From assembly GCF_030246845.1 (NCBI RefSeq), contig NZ_CP126889.1, positions 1,736,001-1,800,000 of the forward strand: a stretch of 64,000 bases of DNA. The letters are read 5' to 3'. The first letter of the stretch is position 1. Every line of letters starts with the position of its first letter. The position numbers were made by a program, and so were the translations under genes. The stretch comes from Enhydrobacter sp. (GTDB lineage Bacteria > Pseudomonadota > Alphaproteobacteria > Reyranellales > Reyranellaceae). The notes under the pieces are model-generated. The model saw nothing but the letters and a program-made list of their open reading frames with translations. It had not been told where the DNA came from and made no database searches. Of this stretch, positions 1-8,291 are shown in pieces.

Positions 1-255
1 CTCGATGACGAAATAGCCGCCGATCACGTCCTTCGCCTCGGCATAGGGTCCGTCGCTCGCCACCGGCTTGCCGTCCTTGACCCGGATATGACGGACGCCG
101 CCTGCCGCCAGCTTCTCGCCGCCGACCAGCCTGCCCTTCTGGCGCAACGCGTCGGACCAGGCCATGTACCGCTTGGTCATTTCCAGCATTTTCTCTCGCG
201 GCAGGTCGATGTTGTAGTTGGGGACCATGTGCAACAGCAGCATATATTGTGGCAT
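1..255 (-). CDS. YCII-related (DGPF) domain protein, partial
   Basis: The gene reads leftward and runs off the left edge, so only the N-terminal 85 residues are present. They begin MPQYMLLLHMVPNYNIDLPR and include the segment SDGPYAEAKDVIGGYFVIE, which is typical of YCII/DGPF-family small ferredoxin-like-fold proteins (the DGPY variant of DGPF is visible). A GAAGGAG ribosome binding site lies 5-6 nt before the ATG at 255, which fixes the start. The family has no settled biochemical role; members often accompany ECF sigma factors, and the partner would be outside this window. The family call is good; function is unknown. Confidence 0.75.
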   Translation of the reverse strand, partial: MPQYMLLLHMVPNYNIDLPREKMLEMTKRYMAWSDALRQKGRLVGGEKLAAGGVRHIRVKDGKPVASDGPYAEAKDVIGGYFVIE

Positions 256-357
256 GTCGATCTCCTTCGGTTGACGACGGTCTCTCCCGTCACCTCATCG
301 ACGTCCGGCCCGGACCCGAATCGACATTTTTTTGTACTTTTCGGCGAGAGCCTATTG

Positions 358-380
358 GTGTCATCCCGAGCGAGAGCGGG
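358..380. repeat. Half unit of a dispersed palindromic repeat
   Basis: GTGTCATCCCGAGCG followed by AGAGCGGG matches the core of repeats found at about 11.2, 33.0, 40.0, 44.9 and 57.2 kb. Only one half-unit is present, without an inverted partner. It lies between the partial YCII gene and the 2-hydroxyacid dehydrogenase stop codon. Confidence 0.6.
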
Positions 381-392
381 CAGAAAACACTA

Positions 393-1388
393 CTACTTGC
401 CCTTCAGCGCATCCGGGTTGATGACGTTGATCGGCTTGCCGTCGAGCCAAGCCTCGATGTCGGCGATCGTCCCGGCGTAGAAGTGGCGGTAGCTTTCCTC
501 GACGACGTAGCCCAGGTGCGGCACCAGCGTGACATTGTCGAGCCTGGTCAGCGGATGGCCGGCCGGCAGCGGCTCCTTGTCGTACACATCGAGGCCGGCG
601 TGGGCGATGGTGCCGGCCTTCAGCGCCGCGATCAGCGCCGCCTCGTCGACGATCGGCCCGCGCGAGGTGTTGATCAGCATCGCTGTCTTTTTCATCTTGG
701 CGAGATCGGACGCCCCGATCAGCCCGCGGGTGCGGTCCGACAGCACCAGGTGGATGGTGACGAAGTCCGATGTCGCCAGCAGTTCGTCCTTGCTCACGAG
801 CCTGGCCCCGCCCTGCCTCGCCTTCTCCTCCGTGAGGTTCTGGCTCCAGGCCACGACCTCCATGCCGAAGGCCCTGGCGTAACCCGCCACACGGCTGCCC
901 AGCCGGCCGAGGCCGATCACGCCCAACCGCTTTCCCTCGAGCACCACCATGTTACGGATGCCGTCGTGCCAGCCGCCGGAACGCATCAGCCGCTCGGCGC
1001 GGGCGAGGTCACGCGCGCAGGACATCAGAAGCGCCCAGCAAAGCTCGGCCGTCGAGGCATTGGAGCCTCCGCCCGGCGTATTGGAGATCGGAATGCCGCG
1101 CTCGGCTGCCGCCTTGTCATCGAGGCTCGAGGCGCGCGCTCCCGTCAGCACCATGAACCTGAGGTTGGGCAGCTTCTCGATCAGCGCCCGCGGAAAGGCG
1201 GTGCGTTCGCGCAGCAACTGCAGGATATCGAAGGGCGCCAGCTTCTGCGCCGCATCGTCGATCGACCTGAACGGCTCGTTGAAGACGGTGATCTCGACGC
1301 CGCGCCGGCGCAGCCGGTCCCAATCTCCCAGTTTCAGCGCCACCTTCTGGTAGTCGTCGAGCAGGGCAAGCTTGATCGTTTGCGACAT
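393..1388 (-). CDS. D-2-hydroxyacid dehydrogenase family protein
   Basis: This is a 331-residue NAD(P)-dependent dehydrogenase of the D-isomer 2-hydroxyacid family. The Rossmann motif GVIGLGRLGSRVAGYARAF is followed by the catalytic Arg in NTSRGPIVDE, the Glu in YDKEPLP and the His in VPHLGY. The start chosen is the ATG of MSQTIKLALLDDYQ, which matches the usual N-terminus; the frame stays open further upstream, but that stretch has no family resemblance. The substrate cannot be read from the sequence; glycerate-, phosphoglycerate- and formate-dehydrogenase-like members share these motifs. It is divergent from the TfdA-like dioxygenase, with a 70 bp shared upstream region. Confidence 0.85.
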   Translation of the reverse strand: MSQTIKLALLDDYQKVALKLGDWDRLRRRGVEITVFNEPFRSIDDAAQKLAPFDILQLLRERTAFPRALIEKLPNLRFMVLTGARASSLDDKAAAERGIPISNTPGGGSNASTAELCWALLMSCARDLARAERLMRSGGWHDGIRNMVVLEGKRLGVIGLGRLGSRVAGYARAFGMEVVAWSQNLTEEKARQGGARLVSKDELLATSDFVTIHLVLSDRTRGLIGASDLAKMKKTAMLINTSRGPIVDEAALIAALKAGTIAHAGLDVYDKEPLPAGHPLTRLDNVTLVPHLGYVVEESYRHFYAGTIADIEAWLDGKPINVINPDALKGK

Positions 1389-1458
1389 GGCATTTCCTGG
1401 GAGAGAATGGACGGAAGCCCCAACGGGCCGGATCGCACTATAGCCGCAGGAGGCGGCC

Positions 1459-2343
1459 GTGAGCATCACCGTCACGCCGACGCATCCCGACTTCGTCGCC
1501 GAGATTTCCGGCGTCGATCTCGCGCAACCGCTGCAACCAGCCGACCGCGACGGGATCGAGGAGGCCATCAACCGCTATGCTGTCGTGGTCTTCCGTGACC
1601 AGAAACTGAACGACGAACAGCAGATCGCCTTCGCCCGTCACTTCGGGCCGATCCATTCCTCGGCCCAGAGGGCGCGGCACAAGGGCATCAAGCATCGGCT
1701 GGCGTCGGCCGAGATCGCCGACATCTCGAACCTCGACGGCGACGGCAAGGTGATGGACCGCACTGCGCGACGCCGTCTCGACTGGCTGGCCAACCGGCTC
1801 TGGCATACCGACGCCTCGTTCCGGGCCGTGCCGGGGGCGCTGTCCCTGCTCTATGCGCACATCGTCCCCGACGAGGGCGGCGACACCGAGTTCGCCGACC
1901 TGCGCGCCGCGTACGATGCGTTGGGCGAGGCGAAGAAAAGGGAAATCGACGGGCTGGTCGCCGAGCATTCGATCTGGCACTCGCGCGCGCAACTCGACGT
2001 CACGCAGTACTCGCCCGAGGAGCTGGCGAGCCTGCCGCCGGTGCCGCAGCGCGTGGTGCGCATCCATCCCGGCTCGCACCGCAAGACGCTCTATCTGGCG
2101 AGCCATGCCTCGCACATCATCGGCATGCCGGTGCCGGACGGCCGTCTGTTGCTGCTCGACCTGGTCGAGCACGCGACGCAATCCCGGTTCGTGCACGTCC
2201 ACCGCTGGCGTCAGGGCGACCTCGTCATCTGGGACAACCGCTGCACGATGCATCGCGCCCGCCCGTTCGACACAGCCAAGGTGCGCGACCTGCGCCGGGT
2301 CACCACGCGCGACGTCGCCTCGACTCTCGAGCAGGCGGCGTAA
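1459..2343 (+). CDS. TauD/TfdA family 2-oxoglutarate-dependent dioxygenase
   Basis: This is a 294-residue non-haem Fe(II)/2-oxoglutarate dioxygenase. The iron triad is visible as WHTDASF (His116, Asp118) and the distal His265 in CTMHRARPFD; the 2-oxoglutarate-binding arginine lies in RRVTTRD (residues 279-284). The N-terminus resembles 2,4-D dioxygenase TfdA more than taurine dioxygenase. The start is GTG, set by AGGAGG at 1448-1453 with 5 nt spacing. No sulfonate or aryloxyacid transporter lies nearby, so the substrate is unassigned. The next gene starts 15 bp downstream on the same strand and may be co-transcribed. Confidence 0.87.
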   Translation: MSITVTPTHPDFVAEISGVDLAQPLQPADRDGIEEAINRYAVVVFRDQKLNDEQQIAFARHFGPIHSSAQRARHKGIKHRLASAEIADISNLDGDGKVMDRTARRRLDWLANRLWHTDASFRAVPGALSLLYAHIVPDEGGDTEFADLRAAYDALGEAKKREIDGLVAEHSIWHSRAQLDVTQYSPEELASLPPVPQRVVRIHPGSHRKTLYLASHASHIIGMPVPDGRLLLLDLVEHATQSRFVHVHRWRQGDLVIWDNRCTMHRARPFDTAKVRDLRRVTTRDVASTLEQAA

Positions 2344-2358
2344 CATCGGAAGCGAAAG

Positions 2359-3318
2359 ATGTCGGATCCCCTTCAACCAGCCGATTTGTCCGTATCCGGC
2401 CCGATCGACTTCTATGTCGACGAGCTCGGCTCGATCGAAACGCCGACCGAGGCGATCGCCCTCTGCACGGTGCGCTATGCCGAGGCGGGTCCGCTGCTGC
2501 GACCATTGATCGAACGGGCGGCGGAGGGCGCGTTGGCGAGCGAGCGCGAGGCCCGGCAACTGGTTCGCGCGCTCTACATCGCCGGCGGTCGGCGCGATCC
2601 GCTGGTGTTCGAGCCGCTGTTGCGCCTGGTGCGTCGCCCCGAGGACGAGGTCGAGGAACTGCTGGGTGATGTCGTCACCGAGGCCCTGCCGCGCATCGTC
2701 GCGGGCGTCTTCGACGGCAATACCGGCGCTCTTTTCGAGGCCATCGCCGACCGGGAAGCCGGCGAGTACGTGCGCGACGCCCTCATGGGCGCCGCCGCTT
2801 TCCTGACCTTCGACAAGCGCATCGAGCTTCAGCAGATGGCCGGCTTCCTCGGGCGCTTCTGGACCGACCGTCTGGCGCTCGACGGCGATTTCGTCTGGTC
2901 GGGCTGGGTCGGCGCGATCGCGCTGCTGGGACTGCGTATCCTGGAGCCGGCCGTCATGGCCGCGTTCGATCAGGAGGTCATTCTCGAGGAGGTCTACGAT
3001 CGCAAGAGCTTTGCCGACGATCTCGCCACGGCGGAGCGTGATCCGGGCGATGCGAGCCGCTTCAAGAAAATGTCGCTTGGCTACATCGACGATGTTCTTG
3101 CCGCCGCCGGAGACCTTTCTTTCGGAAGTGGCCAAGACCCGTTCAGCATCGACGACGATCCGCTCGACGACGAGTCCCTTCCGCTCGAGCGGACTCCGGC
3201 AGACTTCCTGCCGACCGACCAGGGACCCGCGATCAATCCCTGGCGCCATGTCGGGCGCAACGATCCGTGCCCGTGCGGCAGCGGCAAGAAGGCCAAGCGC
3301 TGCTGCCTCAAAGCTTAG
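2359..3318 (+). CDS. DUF1186 protein with C-terminal SEC-C zinc motif
   Basis: The 319-residue protein has an alpha-helical body of DUF1186 type (about residues 10-250: repeated short Glu/Asp- and Leu-rich helices), an acidic linker, and a C-terminal GRNDPCPCGSGKKAKRCC. That last motif is the SEC-C zinc-binding tail (CxC...CC) also found at the end of SecA. In SecA it contacts SecB and ribosomes; its role in DUF1186 proteins is not established. The gene starts 15 bp after the dioxygenase and ends 3 bp from the convergent panC stop codon. The function is unknown. Confidence 0.82.
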   Translation: MSDPLQPADLSVSGPIDFYVDELGSIETPTEAIALCTVRYAEAGPLLRPLIERAAEGALASEREARQLVRALYIAGGRRDPLVFEPLLRLVRRPEDEVEELLGDVVTEALPRIVAGVFDGNTGALFEAIADREAGEYVRDALMGAAAFLTFDKRIELQQMAGFLGRFWTDRLALDGDFVWSGWVGAIALLGLRILEPAVMAAFDQEVILEEVYDRKSFADDLATAERDPGDASRFKKMSLGYIDDVLAAAGDLSFGSGQDPFSIDDDPLDDESLPLERTPADFLPTDQGPAINPWRHVGRNDPCPCGSGKKAKRCCLKA

Positions 3319-3321
3319 CGA

Positions 3322-4170
3322 TCATACGGCGATATTGTCGATCAGGCGTGTGCGGCCAATCCGTGCGGCGGCCGCCACGCGCGCGGGACCGCCGGCATGG
3401 TCCAGCGGTGCGAGACTTTCCGCGTCGACGACCGTGAGATACTCGACCTTGTCGAAGCCTGCTTCGACCAGGGCCCGTGAGGCCTGCGCCGCGGCCGGCG
3501 CACAGGCCGCCTTGCCATCGCGCACGGCATCGGCAACGACGTTCAATTGACGATAGAGCGCCAGCGCGGTCTTGCGCTCGGCCGGCGAAAGATAGCGGTT
3601 GCGCGACGACATCGCGAGACCGTCCGGCTCGCGGATCGTCGGCATGCCCACGATCTCGACCGGCATGTCGAGGTCGCGCGCCATGCGCTTCAGCACCTGG
3701 AGCTGCTGGTAATCCTTCTCGCCGAAATAGCCGCGGTCGGGCATCGCCATCATGAGGAGCTTGCAGACAACGGTCGCTACACCCTCGAAGTGCCCGGGCC
3801 GGAACGGGCCGCACAAATGGTCGGTCAGGCTCGCCACCGTCACTGTCGTGAGCTGCGGGCCGGGATACATCTCCTCGACGACGGGCGCGTAGGCGATCCG
3901 GCACCCCTCCGCCTCGAGCTTGGCGAAGTCGCCGGCCTCGTCGCGCGGATAGGCGCCGAAGTCCTCGTTGGGGCCGAACTGCATCGGATTGACGAAGATC
4001 GAGGCCACCGGCACGTCGCCGCGCTCGAGGGCGCCCCGTACGAGACTGAGATGCCCCTCGTGCAGGGCGCCCATGGTCGGAATCAGGCCGACCGTCCGGC
4101 CGACGGTACGGTGTTCGGCGACAGCGCGACGCAGATCGGCAACGCTGCGCACGACGGTAAGCGCTTTCAT
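3322..4170 (-). CDS. panC: Pantoate--beta-alanine ligase
   Basis: PanC joins pantoate and beta-alanine using ATP in the last step of pantothenate (coenzyme A precursor) synthesis; it is cytosolic. The 282-residue protein has the nucleotidylyltransferase motif PTMGALHEGH (residues 31-40, HxGH), FVNPMQF, the PGP-like substrate loop (MYPGPQLTTV), YFGEKDYQQL and SSRNRYLSPAER. Length and start (MKALTVVRSV) are normal for the family. panB and panD are not in the window, so the gene is separate from the rest of the pathway here. It is convergent with the DUF1186 gene and followed upstream by tRNA-Gly. Confidence 0.97.
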   Translation of the reverse strand: MKALTVVRSVADLRRAVAEHRTVGRTVGLIPTMGALHEGHLSLVRGALERGDVPVASIFVNPMQFGPNEDFGAYPRDEAGDFAKLEAEGCRIAYAPVVEEMYPGPQLTTVTVASLTDHLCGPFRPGHFEGVATVVCKLLMMAMPDRGYFGEKDYQQLQVLKRMARDLDMPVEIVGMPTIREPDGLAMSSRNRYLSPAERKTALALYRQLNVVADAVRDGKAACAPAAAQASRALVEAGFDKVEYLTVVDAESLAPLDHAGGPARVAAAARIGRTRLIDNIAV

Positions 4171-4210
4171 GCAATCCGCCTCGACGCGATTTCCTGTGCG
4201 ATGGGAAGAT

Positions 4211-4285
4211 TGGAGCGGGCGAAGGGATTCGAACCCTCGACCCCAACCTTGGCAAGGTTGTGCTCTACCCCTGAGCTACGCCCGC
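4211..4285 (-). tRNA. tRNA-Gly (GCC)
   Basis: On the minus strand the 75 nt fold as a complete cloverleaf. The acceptor stem GCGGGCG pairs with CGCCCGC, the D arm is GCTC...GAGC, the anticodon stem-loop CAACCTTGCCAAGGTTG gives anticodon GCC, and the T arm carries GGTTCGAATCC. The discriminator base is U and the 3' CCA is encoded. Confidence 0.97.
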
Positions 4286-4322
4286 GCTCCGATACCGGCA
4301 GGGTGGGTGCCGGAAGGCGAGG

Positions 4323-4351
4323 GTGATAGGGGGTTTTGCTTTTTTTGGCAA
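4323..4351 (-). promoter_or_regulatory. Sigma-70 type promoter for tRNA-Gly
   Basis: Reading the minus strand, TTGCCA (-35, 4351-4346) and TATCAC (-10, 4328-4323) are separated by 17 nt that include an A-tract. The predicted start lies about 30 nt upstream of the mature tRNA 5' end. The assignment rests on hexamer match and position only. Confidence 0.5.
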
Positions 4352-4363
4352 GTCCGCCGAGCC

Positions 4364-5230
4364 TCACTCCCGGGCCAGCAGGCGATGCAGATACCGGCCG
4401 TATTCGCTCTGCTTGATGGGCTCGATCAGGCGCGCGAAGGCGCCGTCGTCGATGAAGCCCTTGCGCCAGGCGACCTCCTCGGGACAGCCGATCTGCAGAC
4501 CCTGCCGCTCCTCGACCGTCTCGACGAACTGCGCGGCGCGCAACAGGCTCGTGGGCGTGCCGGTATCGAGCCAGGCATAGCCGCGGCCCAGCTTCTCGAC
4601 GGTGAGCCGGCCTTCCTTCAGGTAGCGCGCATTGACATCGGTGATCTCGAGCTCGCCGCGCGCCGAGCGCGGCAGCGAGGCGGCGATGTCGCAGACATCG
4701 GCATCGTAGAAGTAAAGGCCGGTGACCGCCCAGTGGGAGCGTGGCGCCGCGGGCTTCTCGACGAGGGCGATCGCTCGGCCCGCGGCGTCGAATTCGACGA
4801 CACCGTAGGCGGAGGGATCGCTCACCCAGTAGGCGTAGATCACCGCGCCGCTTCCCGTCGCGCCGCGCTCGGCCATCGCCGGCAGAGAGTCGCCGTAGAA
4901 GAGATTGTCGCCCAAGATCAGCCCGACCCGATCCTTGCCGATGAAGTCGCGGCCGACCAGGAAGACCTCGGCGATGCCGCCCGGATGCGGCTGCACGGCA
5001 TAGTCGATGCGCAGGCCCCATTGGCTGCCGTCGCCGAACAGGCGGCGATAGGCCTCCTCGTCCTGCGGATTGACGACCAGCAGGATCTCGCGGCATCCCG
5101 CCAGCATCAACGTGGTGAGCGGATAGTAGACCATCGGCTTGTTGTAGACGGGAAGGAGCTGCTTGTTGGCGGCCCGCGTCATCGGGTAAAGCCGCGTGCC
5201 ACTGCCGCCAGACAGAACGATGCCTTTCAT
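4364..5230 (-). CDS. rfbA: Glucose-1-phosphate thymidylyltransferase
   Basis: This 288-residue enzyme makes dTDP-glucose from dTTP and glucose-1-phosphate, the entry step to dTDP-L-rhamnose. The nucleotide-binding signature LSGGSGTRLYPMT starts at residue 6; LILGDNLFYG, VEKP and the substrate segment VTGLYFYD are all present, and the C-terminus (QSEYGRYL) is intact. The start is the ATG at 5230, where the family begins MKGIVLSGG; the open frame continues 13 codons further but without homology. rfbB, rfbC and rfbD are not adjacent, which is unusual because the four normally travel together. The next gene is divergent, 21 bp away. Confidence 0.95.
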   Translation of the reverse strand: MKGIVLSGGSGTRLYPMTRAANKQLLPVYNKPMVYYPLTTLMLAGCREILLVVNPQDEEAYRRLFGDGSQWGLRIDYAVQPHPGGIAEVFLVGRDFIGKDRVGLILGDNLFYGDSLPAMAERGATGSGAVIYAYWVSDPSAYGVVEFDAAGRAIALVEKPAAPRSHWAVTGLYFYDADVCDIAASLPRSARGELEITDVNARYLKEGRLTVEKLGRGYAWLDTGTPTSLLRAAQFVETVEERQGLQIGCPEEVAWRKGFIDDGAFARLIEPIKQSEYGRYLHRLLARE

Positions 5231-5251
5231 GCCTTTATGTAGACCGTGCCG

Positions 5252-5743
5252 ATGCTGAGCCCGCAACAACTATTCGCCCGTCTGGATGCGCTGGGGCTCG
5301 CCCATCGCTCGGTCGAGCACGCGCCCGTGTTCACGGTCGAGGAGGCGAGAGCCCATCGCGGCGAGCTGCCCGGCCATCACATCAAGAACCTCTTCCTGCG
5401 CAACAAGAAGGAGGAGATGTGGCTGGTGGTGGCGCTCGAGGATCGCGCCATCGACCTCAAGCGGCTGGGCGAGATGCTGGGCGCGGGCCGGCTCTCGTTC
5501 GGCAGCCCAGATCGGCTGCGCCGCACGCTGGGCGTCGAGCCGGGCTCGGTGACGCCCTTCGCCGTGATCAACGACGACGAGCATCGTGTGAAGCTCGTCC
5601 TCGACCGCGCCTTGGGCGAGGGCGGTCCGGTCAATGCCCATCCGCTCACCAACACCATGACCACGGCCATCACTTTCGCCGACCTCGCGCGCTTCTTCGA
5701 GGCCACCGGCCACAGCCCGCAATGGCTCGACTTTCCGCTCTGA
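5252..5743 (+). CDS. Prolyl-tRNA editing protein (YbaK/ProX-like)
   Basis: This 163-residue free-standing editing domain resembles the insertion domain of bacterial prolyl-tRNA synthetase and clears Ala (or Cys) from mischarged tRNA-Pro. Family landmarks are the N-terminal HAPVFTVEEA, the catalytic lysine region GHHIKNLFLRNKK, LKRLGEMLGAGRLSFGSPD and the HPLTNTMTTAI segment that shapes the substrate pocket. A GTG lies six nt upstream in frame, but the ATG at 5252 gives the normal N-terminus. It stands alone between rfbA and the metal-binding protein gene. Confidence 0.9.
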   Translation: MLSPQQLFARLDALGLAHRSVEHAPVFTVEEARAHRGELPGHHIKNLFLRNKKEEMWLVVALEDRAIDLKRLGEMLGAGRLSFGSPDRLRRTLGVEPGSVTPFAVINDDEHRVKLVLDRALGEGGPVNAHPLTNTMTTAITFADLARFFEATGHSPQWLDFPL

Positions 5744-5771
5744 TCGATTTGTGGGACAGAAGTGGCGCTTC

Positions 5772-5786
5772 TGTTACATTGTAACA
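5772..5786. promoter_or_regulatory. Perfect palindrome, candidate Zur/metal-regulator operator
   Basis: TGTTACATTGTAACA is an exact inverted repeat of 7-bp arms around one base. It ends one base before the ATG of the metal-binding periplasmic protein gene. Size, AT-rich arms and placement resemble Fur-superfamily (Zur) operators in front of zinc-uptake genes. The assignment to Zur is inferred from the target gene. Confidence 0.6.
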
Positions 5787-5787
5787 A

Positions 5788-6642
5788 ATGCGTCCCGCCT
5801 TCCTCGCCCTCCTTTTCCTGTTCGCGGCCGGCCCTGCCTGGGCCGAGACACGGCTCAGGGCGGTGGCCACCTTCTCGATCCTCGCCGACTTCGTGGCCGA
5901 GGTCGGCGGCGACCGGGTCGAGGTGAGCAGCATCGTCAGACCGGATACGGACGTGCACACCTACCAGCCGCGGCCGCGCGACGCGCGGCTGCTGGCGGCG
6001 GCGCAGGTGCTGGTGAGCAACGGTCTGGGCTTCGAGGGCTGGCTCGATCGCCTGGCCGAAGCGGCCTCGTTCAAAGGTCGGCGCATCGTGGCGTCGGCGG
6101 GGGCGCCCACGGCGAAGGATCCACATTGCTGGCAGGATGTCTCCTGCGCCCGCCGTTACGTCGCCAACATCGCCGATGGCCTCGCCGCCGCCGATCCTGA
6201 AGACGCTGCGTACTATCGCGGCCGCGCCGCCGACTACGACAAGACACTCGCGCGACTCGATGCCTGGATCCGCGCCGAGATCGCGGACGTGCCGGCCGAC
6301 CGGCGCAAGGCGATCACGGGCCACGACTCCTTCGAATACTTCGCCCGCGCCTACGGCGTTCGCTTCGCCGCGCCGCGCGGCTACAACAGCGCCAGCGAGC
6401 CCACGGCGCGCGACATGGCGGCGCTGATCCGCGAGGTGCGCGCCCAGAAGATCAAGGCGCTGTTCGTCGAGAATCTCACCAATCCTGCCCTGATCGACGA
6501 GATCGCCCGCGATGCCGGCGCCACCGTAGGGCCCCCTCTCTACAGCGATGCTCTTTCGAGGCCGGGCGGTCCTGCGGCCACCTACGAAGCGATGATGCGC
6601 TACAACGTGACGGCGCTGGTCGCGGGAATGAAGAAGAACTGA
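5788..6642 (+). CDS. Zinc/manganese-type ABC transporter substrate-binding protein
   Basis: This 284-residue periplasmic metal-binding protein belongs to the ZnuA/TroA family (cluster A-I). A signal peptide (MRPAFLALLFLFAAGPAWA) is followed by metal-ligand histidines in DVHTYQP (His57), DPHCW (His113) and ITGHDSF (His179) and a C-terminal acidic ligand near LYSDALS. There is no His-rich loop, unlike classical ZnuA. No ABC permease or ATPase gene lies nearby, so it is an orphan subunit here. The 15-bp palindrome directly abuts the start codon, leaving no room for a Shine-Dalgarno sequence; the mRNA may be leaderless. The signal peptide makes this start secure. Confidence 0.88.
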   Translation: MRPAFLALLFLFAAGPAWAETRLRAVATFSILADFVAEVGGDRVEVSSIVRPDTDVHTYQPRPRDARLLAAAQVLVSNGLGFEGWLDRLAEAASFKGRRIVASAGAPTAKDPHCWQDVSCARRYVANIADGLAAADPEDAAYYRGRAADYDKTLARLDAWIRAEIADVPADRRKAITGHDSFEYFARAYGVRFAAPRGYNSASEPTARDMAALIREVRAQKIKALFVENLTNPALIDEIARDAGATVGPPLYSDALSRPGGPAATYEAMMRYNVTALVAGMKKN

Positions 6643-6676
6643 GTCCCGCGACCGCGCGCATCTTGCGCGCCCATGA

Positions 6677-6693
6677 GCGGGCTGGAAGCCCGC
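6677..6693. terminator. Hairpin between convergent genes
   Basis: GCGGGCT-GGA-AGCCCGC forms a 7-bp perfect stem with a 3-nt loop between the stop codons of the substrate-binding protein gene and folD. There is no U-tract on either side. It could be a factor-assisted bidirectional terminator or a small dispersed palindrome. Confidence 0.4.
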
Positions 6694-6705
6694 GGTCCGG
6701 AAGAA

Positions 6706-7608
6706 TCAGACTGCCACGAACGGCAGGCCGGCCTTGCGCCGCGTCGCCTGCAGCGTGTTGTACATCAGGCAGGCGACGGTCATCGGGCCGACGCCGCCCG
6801 GAACGGGCGTGAGATGCGCCGCCACTGGCAGCGCCTCGGCGAAGACGACGTCGCCCACCAGCCTGGTCTTGCCCTCGGCCGTCGGGATGCGGTTGATGCC
6901 GACGTCGATCACCGCGGCGCCGGGCTTGATCCAGTCGCCGCGCACGAAGCCCGGCCTGCCGATCGCCACCACCAGGATATCGCCCAGCCGGCAGAGCGCC
7001 GGCAGGTCGCGCGTACGCGAATGGGCGATGCTCACAGTGCAATCGGCGCGCAGCAGCAGTTGCGCCACCGGCCGGCCGACGAGATTGGAGCGGCCCACGA
7101 CGACGGCGTGGCGGCCGGCGAGCGATCCCAGCGCATCGGCCAGAAGCATCGAGCAGCCGAGCGGCGTGCAGGGCACCGGGAAGTCGAGCGGCGCGCCGGG
7201 CGCGATCGAGCCCAGCCGTCCGACATTGACCGGATGGAAGCCATCGACATCCTTGTCCGGATCGATGGCCAGCAGCACGCGCGGCGTATTGATCTGCTTG
7301 GGCAGCGGAAGCTGCACCAGGATACCGTTGACGGCCGGGTCGGCGTTGAGCTCGGCCACCAGCGTCAGCAGCTCCTGCTCGGTGGTCTCGGCCGGCAGGC
7401 GGTGATCGAAGCTCGCCATGCCGAGCTCGGCCGCCGACTTGCCCTTGCTGCGGACATAGACCTGGCTGGCCGGATCCGCCCCCACGAGAACAGTGGCGAG
7501 ACCGGGCGTCAGTCCCGTCGCGGCCTTGAGCTCGGCGACGCCCTGGCCGACGCGCGCGCGCAGGCCGGCCGCGAACGCCTTGCCGTCGATCAGCTTTGCT
7601 TCAGCCAT
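6706..7608 (-). CDS. folD: Bifunctional methylenetetrahydrofolate dehydrogenase/cyclohydrolase
   Basis: FolD interconverts 5,10-methylene-, methenyl- and 10-formyl-tetrahydrofolate with NADP, feeding one-carbon units to purine synthesis and formyl-Met. The 300-residue protein has the catalytic lysine region [14 protein letters not shown], the signature [29 protein letters not shown] and the NADP loop [17 protein letters not shown]. Its ATG overlaps the end of the DUF167 gene by 8 bp (ATGGCTGA), so it is the last gene of the RidA-YggT-DUF167-folD operon. One-carbon production may link to the formate dehydrogenase elsewhere in the window, but that is only a metabolic association. Confidence 0.97.
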   Translation of the reverse strand: MAEAKLIDGKAFAAGLRARVGQGVAELKAATGLTPGLATVLVGADPASQVYVRSKGKSAAELGMASFDHRLPAETTEQELLTLVAELNADPAVNGILVQLPLPKQINTPRVLLAIDPDKDVDGFHPVNVGRLGSIAPGAPLDFPVPCTPLGCSMLLADALGSLAGRHAVVVGRSNLVGRPVAQLLLRADCTVSIAHSRTRDLPALCRLGDILVVAIGRPGFVRGDWIKPGAAVIDVGINRIPTAEGKTRLVGDVVFAEALPVAAHLTPVPGGVGPMTVACLMYNTLQATRRKAGLPFVAV

Positions 7609-7939
7609 GTCGCCTCACCCATTCCCCGATCCGACCGGCGACCACAATCGGATCGCCAGCCACGCTCACGGTCTTGTCGCGCGCCGCCGCGCCCTTGACG
7701 ACCGCGAAGGCGGACTTCGGCAGACGCCAACTTTCGGCCAGCAGCGCGATCACGGCGGCGTTCGCCCTGCCATCCTCCGGCGGCGCCGTCACCGTGGCCT
7801 TGAGCGCTGCACCGGAAATCTCGAGCATGGTCCGCCGCGCTCGTGGCTGGACGCGCAACGCCACCGTCACGCCCGATGGGCCGCGGCGCAGGAACGGCGG
7901 ATCGCTCAGCGCACCAATGTGGGCCAGACGTATTCCCAC
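7601..7939 (-). CDS. DUF167 (YggU-like) protein
   Basis: This is a 112-residue member of the small DUF167/YggU family. The conserved core is visible: LRVQPRARR, then [23 protein letters not shown] and [19 protein letters not shown]. The function is unknown; the gene is widely found next to YggT, as here. The GTG at 7939 overlaps the YggT stop region by 34 bp. That start is the best available, because the next in-frame starts would cut into the conserved core. The 3' end overlaps folD by 8 bp, indicating translational coupling. Confidence 0.85.
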   Translation of the reverse strand: MGIRLAHIGALSDPPFLRRGPSGVTVALRVQPRARRTMLEISGAALKATVTAPPEDGRANAAVIALLAESWRLPKSAFAVVKGAAARDKTVSVAGDPIVVAGRIGEWVRRHG

Positions 7940-8199
7940 AGCAGGCTGCGAATGAAGAACAGGCCGAGCAGCAGGATCACCGGCGAGATGTCGATGCCTC
8001 CGAGGTTGGGCAGCATGCGTCGGATCGGCCGCAGCACGGGTTCTGTGATGCGGTAGAGAAAGTCGACCACCCAGCGGATGAACTGGTTGCGCACGTTCAC
8101 CACGCCAAACGCCACAAGCCAGCTCATGATCGCGCTCGCGATCACGATCCAGGTATAGATGTCGATGATTTTGTCGATCAGCAACGCCAGCGACAGCAT
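7906..8199 (-). CDS. YggT family membrane protein
   Basis: This 97-residue integral membrane protein has two hydrophobic stretches (about residues 3-30 and 68-90) around the conserved segment [18 protein letters not shown], the YggT signature. YggT proteins affect osmotic or ionic tolerance and septum-associated processes in some bacteria, but no mechanism is settled. The ATG at 8199 follows GGGGAG and gives the standard N-terminus ([15 protein letters not shown]). It lies 92 bp downstream of the FHA gene and overlaps DUF167. Confidence 0.88.
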   Translation of the reverse strand: MLSLALLIDKIIDIYTWIVIASAIMSWLVAFGVVNVRNQFIRWVVDFLYRITEPVLRPIRRMLPNLGGIDISPVILLLGLFFIRSLLWEYVWPTLVR

Positions 8200-8291
8200 C
8201 GGCTCCCCGCCTCCAACTCCCGGCACGGCGCCGGCCGCGCGCACCCTACTCGGCGACGATTGTCGATCACAAGCCTATTTCCCTCGGGATC

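Noticed and set aside
6643..6705. A small gene between the metal-binding protein gene and folD
   Set aside because: Both strands are too short and dominated by a hairpin; there is no ribosome binding site with a following open frame.
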